From Pedobacter hartonius (GTDB lineage Bacteria > Bacteroidota > Bacteroidia > Sphingobacteriales > Sphingobacteriaceae): DNA of 64,000 nucleotides. The notes under the pieces are model-generated. The model searched no databases. It saw only the letters and a program-made list of their open reading frames with translations, and was not told where the DNA came from. A program made the translations under genes and the position numbers. Shown piece after piece: positions 10,493 to 20,583 of this stretch. The stretch lies in the NCBI RefSeq assembly GCF_900107535.1, contig NZ_FNRA01000005.1, positions 327,999-391,998 of the forward strand, read 5' to 3'. Positions within the stretch are counted from its first letter, which is position 1; each line of letters starts with the position of its first letter.

Positions 10493-12190
10493 TTAATCTG
10501 TGTAGGCGTCAGTTACACACCCTTCACTGGCATTGCTTACCTGTTTAATATATTTATAGAGTACACCACTTTTCACTGGTGGAGGCAATTGAACCCACGC
10601 TGCTCTGCGTGCTGCAAGTTCCTCATCAGAAATATTCAGCTGAATGGTATTGTTAACGGCATCAATAGTGATGATATCATTGTCTTTTACAAGGCCGATA
10701 TTTCCGCCGTCCCATGCTTCCGGTGTGATATGGCCTACCACAAATCCGTGGGTACCACCAGAAAAACGTCCGTCAGTAATCAAGGCTACAGATTTACCTA
10801 AACCTGCTCCGATAATTGCGGATGTGGGTTTCAGCATTTCCGGCATTCCCGGTGCTCCTTTAGGGCCAACCTGGATAATTACCACTACATCGCCGCGCTG
10901 TACTTTTCCGCTTTGGATGCCGGCAATCAGGTTTTGCTCACCTTCAAACACACGGGCAGGTCCTTCAAACTTTTCGCCTTCTTTACCGCTGATCTTAGCA
11001 ACTGCACCTTTTTCAGCAAGGTTACCATACAGCATCTGCAGGTGGCCTGTAGATTTTAAAGCTTGTTCAACAGGGAAGATCACTTTTTGTGCTTCAAAGT
11101 CAAGGTCACGTGCATCAGCCACATTTTCTGCCAATGTTTTACCGGTAACTGTGATACAGTCGCCATGAACCAATCCTACTTTCAAAAGATATTTTAAGAT
11201 CGCGGGAACACCACCTATCTCATGAACGTCTTCCATTAAATATTGTCCGCTTGGTTTTAAGTCGGCCAGAACAGGAGTGTGATCACTGATACGTTGAAAA
11301 TCTTCCAGTGTCAGACTTAATCCTATTGACTTCGCCATTGCAATCAAGTGCAATACTGCATTGGTTGAACCACCCAATACCATTACGGTTACGATTGCAT
11401 TGTGAAACGATTTTTCCGTCATGATATCTGAAGGAAGGATATTTTTCTCGAGTAATAACCTGATTGCTTTTCCTGCTTCGGTACATTCCTGTTTTTTCTC
11501 GTCACTTGTAGCCGGATGAGAAGAGCTGTAGGGAAGACTCATTCCCATAGCTTCAATGGCCGATGCCATTGTATTGGCAGTATACATACCGCCACATGCC
11601 CCGGCTCCCGGGCAAGTATTACGGATAACGCCCTGATAGTCTTCTTCAGATAAATTACCTGCTAATTTTTCTCCCAGTGCTTCAAAAGCAGAAACAATAT
11701 TTAGTGACTTTCCTTTGTATTTCCCGGAATGGATACTCCCTCCGTAAACCATGATTGATGGTCTGTTCAGGCGTCCCATTGCCATAATAGAACCCGGCAT
11801 ATTTTTATCGCAGCCAGGAATCGTGATCAGGCCATCATAATATTGACCGCCGCAGATAGTCTCGATAGAGTCTGCAATTACATCCCTGGATACCAGTGAG
11901 TAGCGCATGCCATCGGTACCATTAGACATACCGTCACTTACACCAATTGTACCGAAAGTTAAACCGACCATATCATTGCTCCAGACGCCGTCTTTGACGA
12001 TCTTTGCAAGATCATTCAGGTGCATATTGCAGGTATTACCATCATAACCCATGCTGGCAATCCCTACCTGTGCTTTTTTCATATCCTCAGTGGTCAGGCC
12101 AATTCCATATAACATGGCTTGTGCTCCTGGCTGGGTAGGATCTTGTGTTAAAACTTTACTGTAGCGGTTTAGTTCTGGTGTTTGTGACAT
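10493..12190 (-). CDS. ilvD: Dihydroxy-acid dehydratase
   Basis: The 565-residue Fe-S dehydratase makes 2-oxoisovalerate and 2-oxo-3-methylvalerate. Cluster cysteines are visible in [13 protein letters not shown] and in [18 protein letters not shown]. The C-terminal [16 protein letters not shown] is a hallmark of the IlvD/Edd family. IlvD rather than phosphogluconate dehydratase is supported by length and by its place directly after ilvE. Spacing to ilvE is 15 nt. Confidence 0.97.
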   Translation of the reverse strand: MSQTPELNRYSKVLTQDPTQPGAQAMLYGIGLTTEDMKKAQVGIASMGYDGNTCNMHLNDLAKIVKDGVWSNDMVGLTFGTIGVSDGMSNGTDGMRYSLVSRDVIADSIETICGGQYYDGLITIPGCDKNMPGSIMAMGRLNRPSIMVYGGSIHSGKYKGKSLNIVSAFEALGEKLAGNLSEEDYQGVIRNTCPGAGACGGMYTANTMASAIEAMGMSLPYSSSHPATSDEKKQECTEAGKAIRLLLEKNILPSDIMTEKSFHNAIVTVMVLGGSTNAVLHLIAMAKSIGLSLTLEDFQRISDHTPVLADLKPSGQYLMEDVHEIGGVPAILKYLLKVGLVHGDCITVTGKTLAENVADARDLDFEAQKVIFPVEQALKSTGHLQMLYGNLAEKGAVAKISGKEGEKFEGPARVFEGEQNLIAGIQSGKVQRGDVVVIIQVGPKGAPGMPEMLKPTSAIIGAGLGKSVALITDGRFSGGTHGFVVGHITPEAWDGGNIGLVKDNDIITIDAVNNTIQLNISDEELAARRAAWVQLPPPVKSGVLYKYIKQVSNASEGCVTDAYTD

Positions 12191-12205
12191 TTTTTCTTTT
12201 ACTTG

Positions 12206-13096
12206 TTATATGATTACTTCGTAATTTTGTTTTTCTAATACTAATGCTTTATAGGTTCTCTGGATCGTTGCGCCTAAGGTCTCAGTCCATATCGCCGGGA
12301 ATACCGCTTCATCAACCGAAGCGATGCCAATGATCTCAGCCGCCGTTCCACAGAAAAAAGCGCTGTCTGCATTTTTCAGGTCATCAACCGAAAGGTGTTT
12401 TTCAATACATTCAATATCCAGGGTTTTGCACAACCTGATTACTGTTGCCCTGGTGATTCCAGGTAGTATGCTGCCCGGCGGGGGAGTGTACAACTTCCCG
12501 TTTTTCTCGATAAAAACATTAGCTTCGGGGGCTTCAGCTATATTGTTGTGCATATCAAGCAAAATGGCTTCGTCAAAACCGTTCTTCTTAGCTTCTGTAG
12601 TTGCCATAATGGAATTGATGCAGTGGCCGCTCGCTTTAGCTTCTACATGTGTAGATTTGGGATTAGGCCGCTGATAGCTTGATATACCAACCTTCAACTG
12701 TTCATTACCGAGGTAGATTCCCCATTCCCATGCACAGATCATGATGGAAGACTCCGTTGCCGGGCTAAGCGACATATTGTGTCCGCAGTAAACCAGCGGC
12801 CGGATGTATGCATCTTTCAGATTATTTTTCTTTAATAATTTGTAGGTCTGCCTGATCAGTTCTTCGGTATCAAACGGAAAGGGGATATGCATCAGTTCGG
12901 CAGAGCGCTTCAAGCGGTCAAAGTGTTCTTTTGCTTTAAATATCCGCGTTCCGTTATGTGTTTTATACGCTCTTATTCCTTCAAATACAGCATAACCACA
13001 GTGCAGGGACTGACCATACAAATCTGTTTTAGTCTCAGCTGATTTGATAAACTGCCCGTTTAGGTAAAGCACTGTATTTGAATCGTAGTATTGCAT
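12206..13096 (-). CDS. ilvE: Branched-chain amino acid aminotransferase
   Basis: The first structural gene of the operon encodes a 296-residue fold-type IV PLP aminotransferase. It transfers amino groups to the 2-oxo acids of Val, Ile and Leu. The PLP lysine is in HVEAKASGHCINSIMA. The phosphate-binding and active-site loops read PPPGSILPGITRATVIRL and FFCGTAAEIIGIASVD. Length and motifs fit IlvE better than D-amino acid aminotransferase or PabC. The start lies 84 nt downstream of the leader peptide stop, beyond the attenuator hairpin, so expression of the whole cluster should depend on readthrough there. Confidence 0.95.
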   Translation of the reverse strand: MQYYDSNTVLYLNGQFIKSAETKTDLYGQSLHCGYAVFEGIRAYKTHNGTRIFKAKEHFDRLKRSAELMHIPFPFDTEELIRQTYKLLKKNNLKDAYIRPLVYCGHNMSLSPATESSIMICAWEWGIYLGNEQLKVGISSYQRPNPKSTHVEAKASGHCINSIMATTEAKKNGFDEAILLDMHNNIAEAPEANVFIEKNGKLYTPPPGSILPGITRATVIRLCKTLDIECIEKHLSVDDLKNADSAFFCGTAAEIIGIASVDEAVFPAIWTETLGATIQRTYKALVLEKQNYEVII

Positions 13097-13128
13097 TTTG
13101 GTTCCTGGTATATTTGTTTGAGTTCATT

Positions 13129-13190
13129 AAAAAAGCGCCTCTTTTGGGGGGCGCTTTCAGATATTTTATTAAATATTCATTTACAGCGCC
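13129..13190 (-). promoter_or_regulatory. Transcription attenuator of the ilv/leu operon
   Basis: Three segments on the transcript form two mutually exclusive hairpins. GGCGCT (13190-13185, the last codons of the leader peptide) can pair with AGCGCC inside AAAGCGCC (13157-13150), giving an antiterminator. AAAGCGCC can instead pair with GGCGCTTT (13139-13132), followed by more T residues, giving an 8-bp intrinsic terminator that ends near 13129. A ribosome that stalls on the Ile, Leu and Val codons leaves the first segment free and favours antitermination. A ribosome that reaches the leader stop covers it and favours termination. The mechanism is inferred from the geometry. Confidence 0.85.
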
Positions 13191-13264
13191 TTATTGTCCT
13201 GAAGGATCAGGAGGGTAGTCAAGTTAATAATGACGTTTAGGTTTGCTGTAAATGAAGTGTTCAT
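13181..13264 (-). CDS. Leader peptide of the ilv/leu operon
   Basis: A 27-codon open reading frame begins with ATG at 13264 and ends with TAA at 13181. Its middle reads NLNVIINLTTLLILQ: nine of the thirteen residues from Leu9 to Leu21 are Leu, Ile or Val, and two others are Thr, the isoleucine precursor. It lies between a candidate promoter and the terminator hairpin, and its last codons form one strand of the antiterminator. This is the classic organisation of an amino acid leader peptide, as in enterobacterial ilvL. Here the control codons appear as a mixed run rather than a homopolymer. Confidence 0.85.
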   Translation of the reverse strand: MNTSFTANLNVIINLTTLLILQDNKAL

Positions 13265-13295
13265 TTCGGTGTCTTTTTGTTGTTTTTATATAAAA

Positions 13296-13326
13296 CCAAT
13301 TTACTTTATGCATTACAAACTGTCAA
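13296..13326 (-). promoter_or_regulatory. Candidate promoter of the ilv/leu operon
   Basis: On the minus strand a TTGACA-like -33 element (13326-13321) is followed about 19 nt later by TAAATTGG (13303-13296). That is one mismatch from the Bacteroidota -7 consensus TAnnTTTG. Transcription would start near 13289, about 25 nt before the leader ATG. The spacing is right, but the match is imperfect. Confidence 0.45.
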
Positions 13327-13406
13327 TAGCAGATTGAAAATAAATGAAAAAAAATATTATATAGTTTATAGTGGTTATCTTGGAATAATATTCTGTTTTT
13401 ATGTGC

Positions 13407-13487
13407 AATTACATTTATATAGGTGGAGACATCTATACCAAATATGATTTCGGTATTCGGTATAGATGTTATGCTTGCATTGTAATT
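13407..13487. repeat. Nested inverted repeat upstream of the ilv promoter
   Basis: ACATCTATACC (13429-13439) and its exact reverse complement GGTATAGATGT (13459-13469) flank a 19-nt spacer. An outer pair AATTACA (13407-13413) and TGTAATT (13481-13487) adds a second level. It lies about 100-160 bp upstream of the candidate ilv promoter and 80 bp from the atpC terminator, in otherwise featureless AT-rich DNA. It could be a regulator site or a cruciform-forming element. No T tract suggests a terminator. Confidence 0.6.
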
Positions 13488-13587
13488 AACTAAATTCTGC
13501 CTAAAATTGCTGAACCGGTGTAAGAAGTTGAAATTACATGTATGTTTTACAGTATTCTAAAGTACGTAAATTTATGCTGTCACGCAT

Positions 13588-13622
13588 AAAAAAAGAGAGC
13601 ATTTTTTGAATGCTCTCTTTTT
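13588..13622. terminator. Bidirectional terminator after atpC
   Basis: AAAAAGAGAGCATT and AATGCTCTCTTTTT form a long stem with a short loop, flanked by A residues on one side and T residues on the other. It lies 23 nt beyond the atpC stop and can terminate transcription in both directions. Confidence 0.9.
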
Positions 13623-13644
13623 CTAATTGATTTATACTTAGATA

Positions 13645-13887
13645 TTAGGCAACACCTTCCGCCAAAACAATAATCTTATTTTTTAAAACTTCTACTACCC
13701 CGCCTTTGATCACAACGATCTCTTCGTCAGTTTTAGTTTTAATAATTACCGGACCATCTTCCAAAGTTGAAATAATTGGCGCATGGTCTCTTAATATCTG
13801 GAAAGATCCCATTGTTCCCGGTACTGTAACAGCTGTTACTTCGCCTTCAAAGATTTTTTTATCTGGTGTTAATATTTCTAATGTCAT
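13645..13887 (-). CDS. atpC: ATP synthase F1 epsilon subunit
   Basis: The 80-residue product corresponds to the N-terminal beta-sandwich of the F1 epsilon subunit, which links the rotor to the c-ring. MTLEILTPDKKIFEGEV and VPGTMGSFQILRDHAPIIS are typical of this domain. Many bacteria have about 135 residues with a C-terminal helical hairpin that inhibits ATP hydrolysis. That hairpin is absent here, as is common in Bacteroidota. The gene follows atpD after 21 nt and is closed by a strong terminator. Confidence 0.93.
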   Translation of the reverse strand: MTLEILTPDKKIFEGEVTAVTVPGTMGSFQILRDHAPIISTLEDGPVIIKTKTDEEIVVIKGGVVEVLKNKIIVLAEGVA

Positions 13888-13908
13888 ATATTAAGTGTAT
13901 ACGCCTGA

Positions 13909-15432
<1,524 letters not shown>

Positions 15433-15564
15433 TTATAAATATCAAATTGTTAAAGACCCATTTAAAGCCTGCAATTCGGTTTGCAAAGCTAAGATTTTCC
15501 GATATATTTTTTATATATAAATAAAAAGTTTTTCCACAGTTTTTTTATTGATAGTTTAGCAGGT

Positions 15565-16476
15565 ATGAAAACGATATTAGTTACTGGCAGCAATGGGCTG
15601 CTGGGGCAGAAAATAACCGCTGCTGTGCTGGCTGGCAGGCAATTTAATCTGATCGCTACCTCAAAGGGACTGAATCGTTATAAGGTTACGAAAGGTTACC
15701 AATATGCTTCGATGGATATCCTTGATCCGGCAGACGTGAGAGCGGTAATAGAAAAATATAAGCCTGATTCAATCATTCACACTGCCGCTCTGACAAATGT
15801 GGATAAGTGCCAGGAGCAACAAGAACTGGCCTGTCAGCTGAACGTGGAAGCGGTAAGGACGCTGGTTGAGATCTGCAGTGAATATCATATACAGCTGATC
15901 CACTTGTCTACAGATTTTGTTTTTGATGGCGCAGCCGGCCCGTATGATGAAGAAGGTATTCCCAACCCACTGAGCTACTATGGCGAAACCAAGCTCAGGG
16001 CAGAAGAAATCGTTAAAAATGCAAAATGTAAGTGGTCTATCGTCCGCACTATTATTGTGTATGGCATTGTAACTGAAAAAAGCAGAAGCAATATTGTGCT
16101 CTGGGCAAAGGAAGCGCTGGAAAAAGGAGAACCCATCAATGTGGTGAACGACCAGTGGCGGATGCCTACACTGGCCGAAGATCTGGCCGAAGGCTGCCTG
16201 CTGATCGCGGAAAGGGATGCAACCGGCATATACAATATTTCTGGTGATGAAATGATGAGTATTTCAGAACTGGTAGCCAAGGTTGCTGATTTCTGGAAGC
16301 TGGACAAAACACCGATCAGAGAGATCAGTTCCGCATCACTTAACCAGGCTGCAAGGCGTCCAGTGAAAACTGGTTTTATCTTAGATAAGGCGGTCCGTGA
16401 ACTTGGGTATATGCCGCATAGTTTTGAAGAAGGACTTAAATTATTGGAGAAGCAACTGCACGAAAGAGAACTTTAA
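15565..16476 (+). CDS. RmlD-like NAD(P)-dependent sugar reductase (extended SDR)
   Basis: The 303-residue extended short-chain dehydrogenase resembles dTDP-4-dehydrorhamnose reductase. The N-terminal Rossmann motif is GSNGLLGQKI (residues 8-17). The catalytic YxxxK is in SYYGETKLRAEE, and DFVFDGAAGPYDEEG is the typical RmlD segment. No rmlABC genes are adjacent; rmlB lies 27 kb away in a different operon. The substrate could therefore be another nucleotide sugar, or S-adenosylmethionine-related as in MAT2B-like proteins. It is followed 16 nt later by a peroxiredoxin gene. Confidence 0.8.
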   Translation: MKTILVTGSNGLLGQKITAAVLAGRQFNLIATSKGLNRYKVTKGYQYASMDILDPADVRAVIEKYKPDSIIHTAALTNVDKCQEQQELACQLNVEAVRTLVEICSEYHIQLIHLSTDFVFDGAAGPYDEEGIPNPLSYYGETKLRAEEIVKNAKCKWSIVRTIIVYGIVTEKSRSNIVLWAKEALEKGEPINVVNDQWRMPTLAEDLAEGCLLIAERDATGIYNISGDEMMSISELVAKVADFWKLDKTPIREISSASLNQAARRPVKTGFILDKAVRELGYMPHSFEEGLKLLEKQLHEREL

Positions 16477-16492
16477 TAAAATAATATATCAA

Positions 16493-16957
16493 ATGGAATT
16501 ACAAATAGGCGACCAGGCACCGGATTTTAAACTGGTAAGTTCGGAATTGAAAGAAATTACACTGGCTGATTTTAAAGGGAAGAAGGTAGTAATACAGTTT
16601 TTTCCAATGGCTTTTACCGGTACTTGTACCACTCAGCTTTGTACAATGAGAGATAGTTTTGGCTTTTATGAAGGAATGAATGCAGCAGTATTAGGAATTT
16701 CAGTGGATTCTCCTTTTACCCTGGCAAAATTCAAAGAAGAGCAGTTTTATCAGTTTCCTTTACTGTCGGATTTTAATAAAGAAGCATCTCCGGCGTATGG
16801 TGCATTTTATAAGGAATTTGCCTATAACCTGAAAGGAGTTTCTAAAAGAGCGGCATTTGTGATCGATGAAGAAGGAAAAGTTATGTATGCTGAAGTTTTG
16901 GAGTCAGCAGGCGATCTTCCTGACTTTAATGCGATTAAGAAGGTTCTTGAAGGATAA
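16493..16957 (+). CDS. Peroxiredoxin (AhpE/Bcp type)
   Basis: The 154-residue thioredoxin-fold peroxidase reduces hydrogen peroxide and organic peroxides in the cytoplasm. The peroxidatic cysteine is Cys45 in FFPMAFTGTC, which fits the P-x3-T-x2-C signature. A second cysteine (Cys50, in TTQLC) is five residues later, as in Bcp-like proteins with a local resolving cysteine. The ATG at 16493 is chosen because the family begins at LQIGDQAPDF; reading the same frame further upstream would run into the SDR gene. The preceding AT-rich spacer is only 16 nt, so it is probably cotranscribed with the SDR gene. Confidence 0.9.
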   Translation: MELQIGDQAPDFKLVSSELKEITLADFKGKKVVIQFFPMAFTGTCTTQLCTMRDSFGFYEGMNAAVLGISVDSPFTLAKFKEEQFYQFPLLSDFNKEASPAYGAFYKEFAYNLKGVSKRAAFVIDEEGKVMYAEVLESAGDLPDFNAIKKVLEG

Positions 16958-17054
16958 TTGAACTGGTGTTTGTACGGATTGGAAGTTTATTTTCAGAAAA
17001 AGTTTTGAAATCCGATTACTAATACTACTTTTGCAATCCCGTAACGAACGGAAT

Positions 17055-17131
17055 GCATTTGTAGCTCAATTGGATAGAGCATCTCACTACGGATGAGAAG
17101 GTTTGGGGTTCGAATCCCTACAAGTGCACCA
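17055..17131 (+). tRNA. tRNA-Arg (anticodon ACG)
   Basis: A complete cloverleaf can be drawn. The acceptor stem is GCATTTG/CAAGTGC (one G-T pair) and the D stem is GCTC/GAGC. The anticodon stem TCTCA/TGAGA encloses loop CTACGGA with ACG at positions 34-36, and the T arm is TGGGG-TTCGAAT-CCCTA. The discriminator A and CCA end (17129-17131) are encoded. The ACG anticodon, normally deaminated at A34, reads CGU, CGC and CGA. Confidence 0.97.
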
Positions 17132-17134
17132 GAC

Positions 17135-17169
17135 AAGGTGCTAGATCTAATAGGTCTAGCACCTTTTTT
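17135..17169 (+). terminator. Terminator of tRNA-Arg
   Basis: AAGGTGCTAGA (17135-17145) pairs with TCTAGCACCTT (17155-17165) and is followed by T residues. It begins 4 nt after the tRNA CCA end, so it is the intrinsic terminator of the tRNA gene. Confidence 0.92.
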
Positions 17170-17320
17170 TGTCTGTTCTTTTTTTCCTGCACAGGCAAAT
17201 GATGGTGCCAGTAACTCACTTTTCAAACCGCTGATACAAATGGGGGTAGTGCAAGTTGGCAAGCTATGCACACTTAATATGAAATAAATCAAATAATCAA
17301 TTCACATAACTACAAAACCT

Positions 17321-17725
17321 ATGAAAATCTTATTCTCTATTCGTTTTTCTAATTGTAGTTTCTTGTACAAACGATACAAGTAATGCTTAAAGCTCAAAAA
17401 TAAAAGACACAACCTACCTTGATATCAGGGGTAATAAGTATAATTATCTGGGGAAAATTCCAGATAGCCTTCGGACATTCGAACAAAAGGAGCATCTGAA
17501 AAAATTATAAAGGGTAGTTTCTCAGCATCTTGTTGTCGAAAAAATCATGAAGTCTTTAATTTAAGTAGAAAAAATTTTATAGCACAGGGACTATCTAGCT
17601 ATGATTATGATCTAGTGCAAAAAGGGATTCGCGAGAATAATATGTGGATCGATGAAAAGAAAATAAAAAATGCCGATTCTATGATTACAAAGTTTAAGGC
17701 AGATTTAGCACCGGAAATTTATTGA
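17321..17725 (+). pseudogene. Decayed lipoprotein gene
   Basis: The remnant begins with ATG at 17321 and can be followed to TGA at 17725 only by changing frame twice. The first 7 codons give MKILFSI. A shift by one base then gives the lipobox-containing VFLIVVSCTNDTSNA, followed by an in-frame TAA. The same frame continues with DTTYLDIRGNKYNYLGKIPD to a second TAA near 17510. A further shift gives a readable C-terminal part including NNMWIDEKKIKNADSMITKF. The composite would be a lipoprotein of about 130 residues. No family was recognised. Two frameshifts and internal stops make sequencing error alone unlikely. Confidence 0.7.
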
Positions 17726-17750
17726 TAGAACATTTTAAGGTGTAATTCAA

Positions 17751-17783
17751 AGCCTGTGATCGGATGGACACAGGCTTTTTTTT
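17751..17783 (+). terminator. Intrinsic terminator after the decayed lipoprotein gene
   Basis: AGCCTGTG (17751-17758) pairs with CACAGGCT (17769-17776) and is followed by eight T residues. It lies 25 nt after the last stop of the remnant gene and is intact although the gene is not. Confidence 0.9.
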
Positions 17784-18202
17784 ATATCGTTTTATCGTAA
17801 CGTATCATTGATACAGGTGAACTGCAGCCGGTAAAGAATACATTAAGCTTGTACTTATAACTAGAATATACAATATGGTTTTCGTGATTTTTATTGGCAA
17901 GATGAATTTTTAAAAATATTTAACATAGCTTCCAGCTTTAAATAAGGCACTGCCTGGGTTTAGTTTTGGGTAATCCCGGTACACACCTACATTAATCCTA
18001 CTGCAAACCTACCCCTGACCTACTCAGCGGGTAGGTTTACGATAGCGTTAAGATAGGAACAATAGGCGTTTAATGGATGGTTGCGTAAAAGGCATACCGG
18101 CCGGAACGCTGCGCCAATTGCAGACATGTGCCGTCAGCGGGCGGGTTTTGCTTTAATTTTAAGTTTTTGTTGCTTATTTTGGGTTAAACTTTAAAACCCA
18201 GG
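17784..18202. other. Non-coding stretch before the DUF6266 gene
   Basis: No credible reading frame was found here. The main structure is a 10-bp perfect inverted repeat, AAACCTACCC (18005-18014) and GGGTAGGTTT (18029-18038), with a 14-nt loop, 165 bp before the DUF6266 start. It may be an upstream regulatory element or a transcript hairpin. It lacks a T tract. Confidence 0.5.
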
Positions 18203-18859
18203 ATGATGGCAATACAAAAATATGGGCCTTTTGGCCCCTTCTCCGGAAAATTAGGAAATGTAATAGGTTATATAGACCAAAAGGGGCAGCAAAGGCTCCG
18301 TACCGTTGGCGAGCACAAATTTATGAATCCAAGTGTCCGTTTGCGTGAAACCTGGTTAAAAACGTCGCTGACCACGGCCTTTCTCAAACCAGTCACTGAA
18401 TTCATCAGAATGGGTTTTGCTGCCCAGGCAAAATCAGAAGGAATGAGCGCCTACAATTTGGCCGCATCGGTAACAAGAAAGGCAATCACCGGAACTTATC
18501 CGGACCTGCAAATCGATTTCAGCAAAGTATTGTTCTCTTCAGGGATGATGCCCGTAGCAAGAGAACCCGAAACCATTGCCGTTGATGGAGGACTGATGTT
18601 TTCATGGGATCATACCCGGCTCGAAAATGGAACAAGGGCTGGCGATCAGGTTATGCTGATGGCTTATTTCCCCGGGAGCTCAAAGGCTGTGTTTTTAAGG
18701 AGCGGAGCGAAACGCAGCCAGGGGTATGAGTTTTTAAGCCTGCCAGTTCTTGCGGAACAAGAACCAGTTGAAACTTATATTTCTTTCATTTCAGAAGACC
18801 ACAGCAGCATTTCAAACAGTATTTATACAAGGCAGATCTTATGGGGAAGTGTTAAATAA
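18203..18859 (+). CDS. DUF6266 family protein
   Basis: The 218-residue soluble protein of unknown function begins with the glycine-rich FGPFSGKLGNVIGYIDQKGQ. That pattern, in which a basic or QR-rich stretch follows, is typical of the DUF6266 family found in Sphingobacteriaceae. The following segment MNPSVRLRETWLKTSL also fits this family as I remember it. The C-terminal half is predicted to be beta-rich. There is no signal peptide. It starts with ATGATG; the second ATG at 18206 is equally possible. It stands alone and no partner is suggested by context. Confidence 0.7.
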   Translation: MMAIQKYGPFGPFSGKLGNVIGYIDQKGQQRLRTVGEHKFMNPSVRLRETWLKTSLTTAFLKPVTEFIRMGFAAQAKSEGMSAYNLAASVTRKAITGTYPDLQIDFSKVLFSSGMMPVAREPETIAVDGGLMFSWDHTRLENGTRAGDQVMLMAYFPGSSKAVFLRSGAKRSQGYEFLSLPVLAEQEPVETYISFISEDHSSISNSIYTRQILWGSVK

Positions 18860-18970
18860 TTATTATATCAAAAATAAATTTCAGAAAGGTTGCTGTCTCT
18901 GGTGGAAACGTAGCAGCTGCCATGATCATGAAGGATATGGTTACTGAAGAATTCTAACCGGAAGTGTGTT

Positions 18971-19936
18971 TTAATTTTCTTTCTCACTTATTCCCAGTGC
19001 TTTTTTCATTGCCCTTATCAGATCGATATTAAATTGTCTGCTGATTGACGAACCGGTAACGAAATCAAATACATGGAAGGCGCCAGGATAAACATGCAGT
19101 TCTGTAGGAATGCCAGATCTTAATAAACGTTGCGCATAGCTGATATTTTCATCCAGGAAAAGATCAAGCGCGCCAACAAATATGGAAGCAGGGGGAAGCT
19201 CCTCCATAACCTTTACCCTGGCTGCGGCTGCATAAGGAGAAACGCCGTCAATCCCTGGCTCATGACCCAGCAAAGATTTCCATCCATAATAATTTTTTTG
19301 GCGTTCCCAGATAAATTCGCCTGTATAAGGGTTCGGATCCGCATCAACGCTGGTGCGATCGTCGATCATGGGATAGATGAGAAACTGATGAATTAGATGT
19401 ACTTCTCTTCTGTCTCTTGCTAAAATGGCGAGCGCGGCCGCCAATCCTCCACCGGCACTTTCTCCGTAAACACCAATTTTCTTACTGTCAATTTCCAGTG
19501 CATCTGCATTTTCAATCATCCACTTCAAAGCCAGATAACAATCTTCTATTGACTGTGGAAATGGGTTTTCTGGTGCCAGGCGATAGTCAACAGACACCAC
19601 CACTATACCTAATGTATTGCAGAGCAGCTGGTTTCTTGCGTCAGAACTTTCGGGCATACCTATTATATAACCACCACCGTGTATATGAAGCAATGCGCCT
19701 TTTCTTAAATTTACGGCATTCTCTGGTTTGTAAATTACAAGCCTGATTTTACTGTCCGAAGCATCAATAAATTCTTCGCTTATAGCAACATTTTTGAGCT
19801 TTTCTGATGACATTTCGTGTATTGTAGTATTAACACTATCACGAACATCCTGAATATTTTCATCAGAATATTTAATTTCAGAATAACCGTCCAACATGGG
19901 AAGAATTTCCGGATCTACCAAATTTATTGTTTTCAT
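18971..19936 (-). CDS. Alpha/beta hydrolase, hormone-sensitive lipase-like esterase
   Basis: The 321-residue carboxylesterase of the HSL (family IV) type has the oxyanion-hole motif HIHGGGYIIG (about residue 85). The nucleophile elbow is GESAGGGLAAALA. The likely acid residue is in FVGALDLFLDEN and the catalytic histidine in YPGAFHVFDF. No signal peptide is visible, so it is probably cytoplasmic. The gene is monocistronic, convergent with the DUF6266 gene and followed by about 110 bp of spacer. The natural substrate cannot be inferred. Confidence 0.9.
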   Translation of the reverse strand: MKTINLVDPEILPMLDGYSEIKYSDENIQDVRDSVNTTIHEMSSEKLKNVAISEEFIDASDSKIRLVIYKPENAVNLRKGALLHIHGGGYIIGMPESSDARNQLLCNTLGIVVVSVDYRLAPENPFPQSIEDCYLALKWMIENADALEIDSKKIGVYGESAGGGLAAALAILARDRREVHLIHQFLIYPMIDDRTSVDADPNPYTGEFIWERQKNYYGWKSLLGHEPGIDGVSPYAAAARVKVMEELPPASIFVGALDLFLDENISYAQRLLRSGIPTELHVYPGAFHVFDFVTGSSISRQFNIDLIRAMKKALGISEKEN

Positions 19937-20545
19937 GCTTTATTTTTAATCAAATCAATCTGTTTTCACTTTATTTGTCTCAGGTTCCATAACTGCCAGT
20001 ACCTCCTCAGGTAAACCATTAGCTCAGGATTTGGCTTGAAAATTCTCCAGATAATTATTATAATAACGGATTTAGTTAATTTATTATTATTTTATGTAAT
20101 GAAATGGCGGTAATTTTTTTTCAATGTGTTAAACTGATATATAGTTTAGTTTTAAGACTCATAGATACCTCATTAGCGTCTTAATTAGCTGACCTGAATA
20201 AATAATTTATTTTCTATATTGTTTACTTATATCTTAATACTTGCATTTTTAGTGTTAAAATAAACTATATATGAGTCATTGTTAAACAATATGTTAATTT
20301 TATAACATCTCTAAAATTTGAGGTGTTCTATTTAAGAACCTCGTCAAAACTAACGTGAAAATTATGAACACGAGGGGTAAGTAGAGCACTGGCTTGCTTA
20401 TACTTGCAAAATGTAGGTCCGGCGCAGCTTATTGTAGTGTTCAGAATAGTTAGCATTGTTCATTGAAATGTTACGCAAGACAAGTGCATGTTTAAACCAG
20501 CCATACATTATCAGCACTGGTTCTAAAACTATTTTTTCCTAAAAA
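19937..20545. other. Gene-free AT-rich stretch with inverted repeat pair
   Basis: No protein gene is supported. ATATATAGTTTAGTTTTAA (20137-20155) recurs in inverted orientation at 20255-20272 with one base missing, giving a pair about 100 bp apart. This could be the ends of a decayed miniature element. GAGGTGTTC/GAACCTC near 20320-20342 can form a small hairpin. Nothing else was recognised. Confidence 0.45.
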
Positions 20546-20577
20546 TTGAACGAACTTGATTAATAATTCTATATTTG
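20546..20577 (+). promoter_or_regulatory. Bacteroidota-type promoter
   Basis: TTGA (20546-20549) and a perfect TATATTTG -7 element (20570-20577) are separated by 20 nt. This fits the Bacteroidota sigma factor consensus. No protein gene follows at a plausible distance, so it probably drives the RNA candidate that begins near 20584. Confidence 0.75.
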
Positions 20578-20583
20578 CAGCCT

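Noticed and set aside
15565..16476. Calling the SDR gene rmlD
   Set aside because: No other rhamnose genes are adjacent and the RmlD/MAT2B group is broad, so no symbol was given.
16993..17292. Minus-strand frame across tRNA-Arg encoding VGIRTPNLLIRSEM-like sequence
   Set aside because: It is the antisense translation of the tRNA and its terminator, a well-known false gene type.
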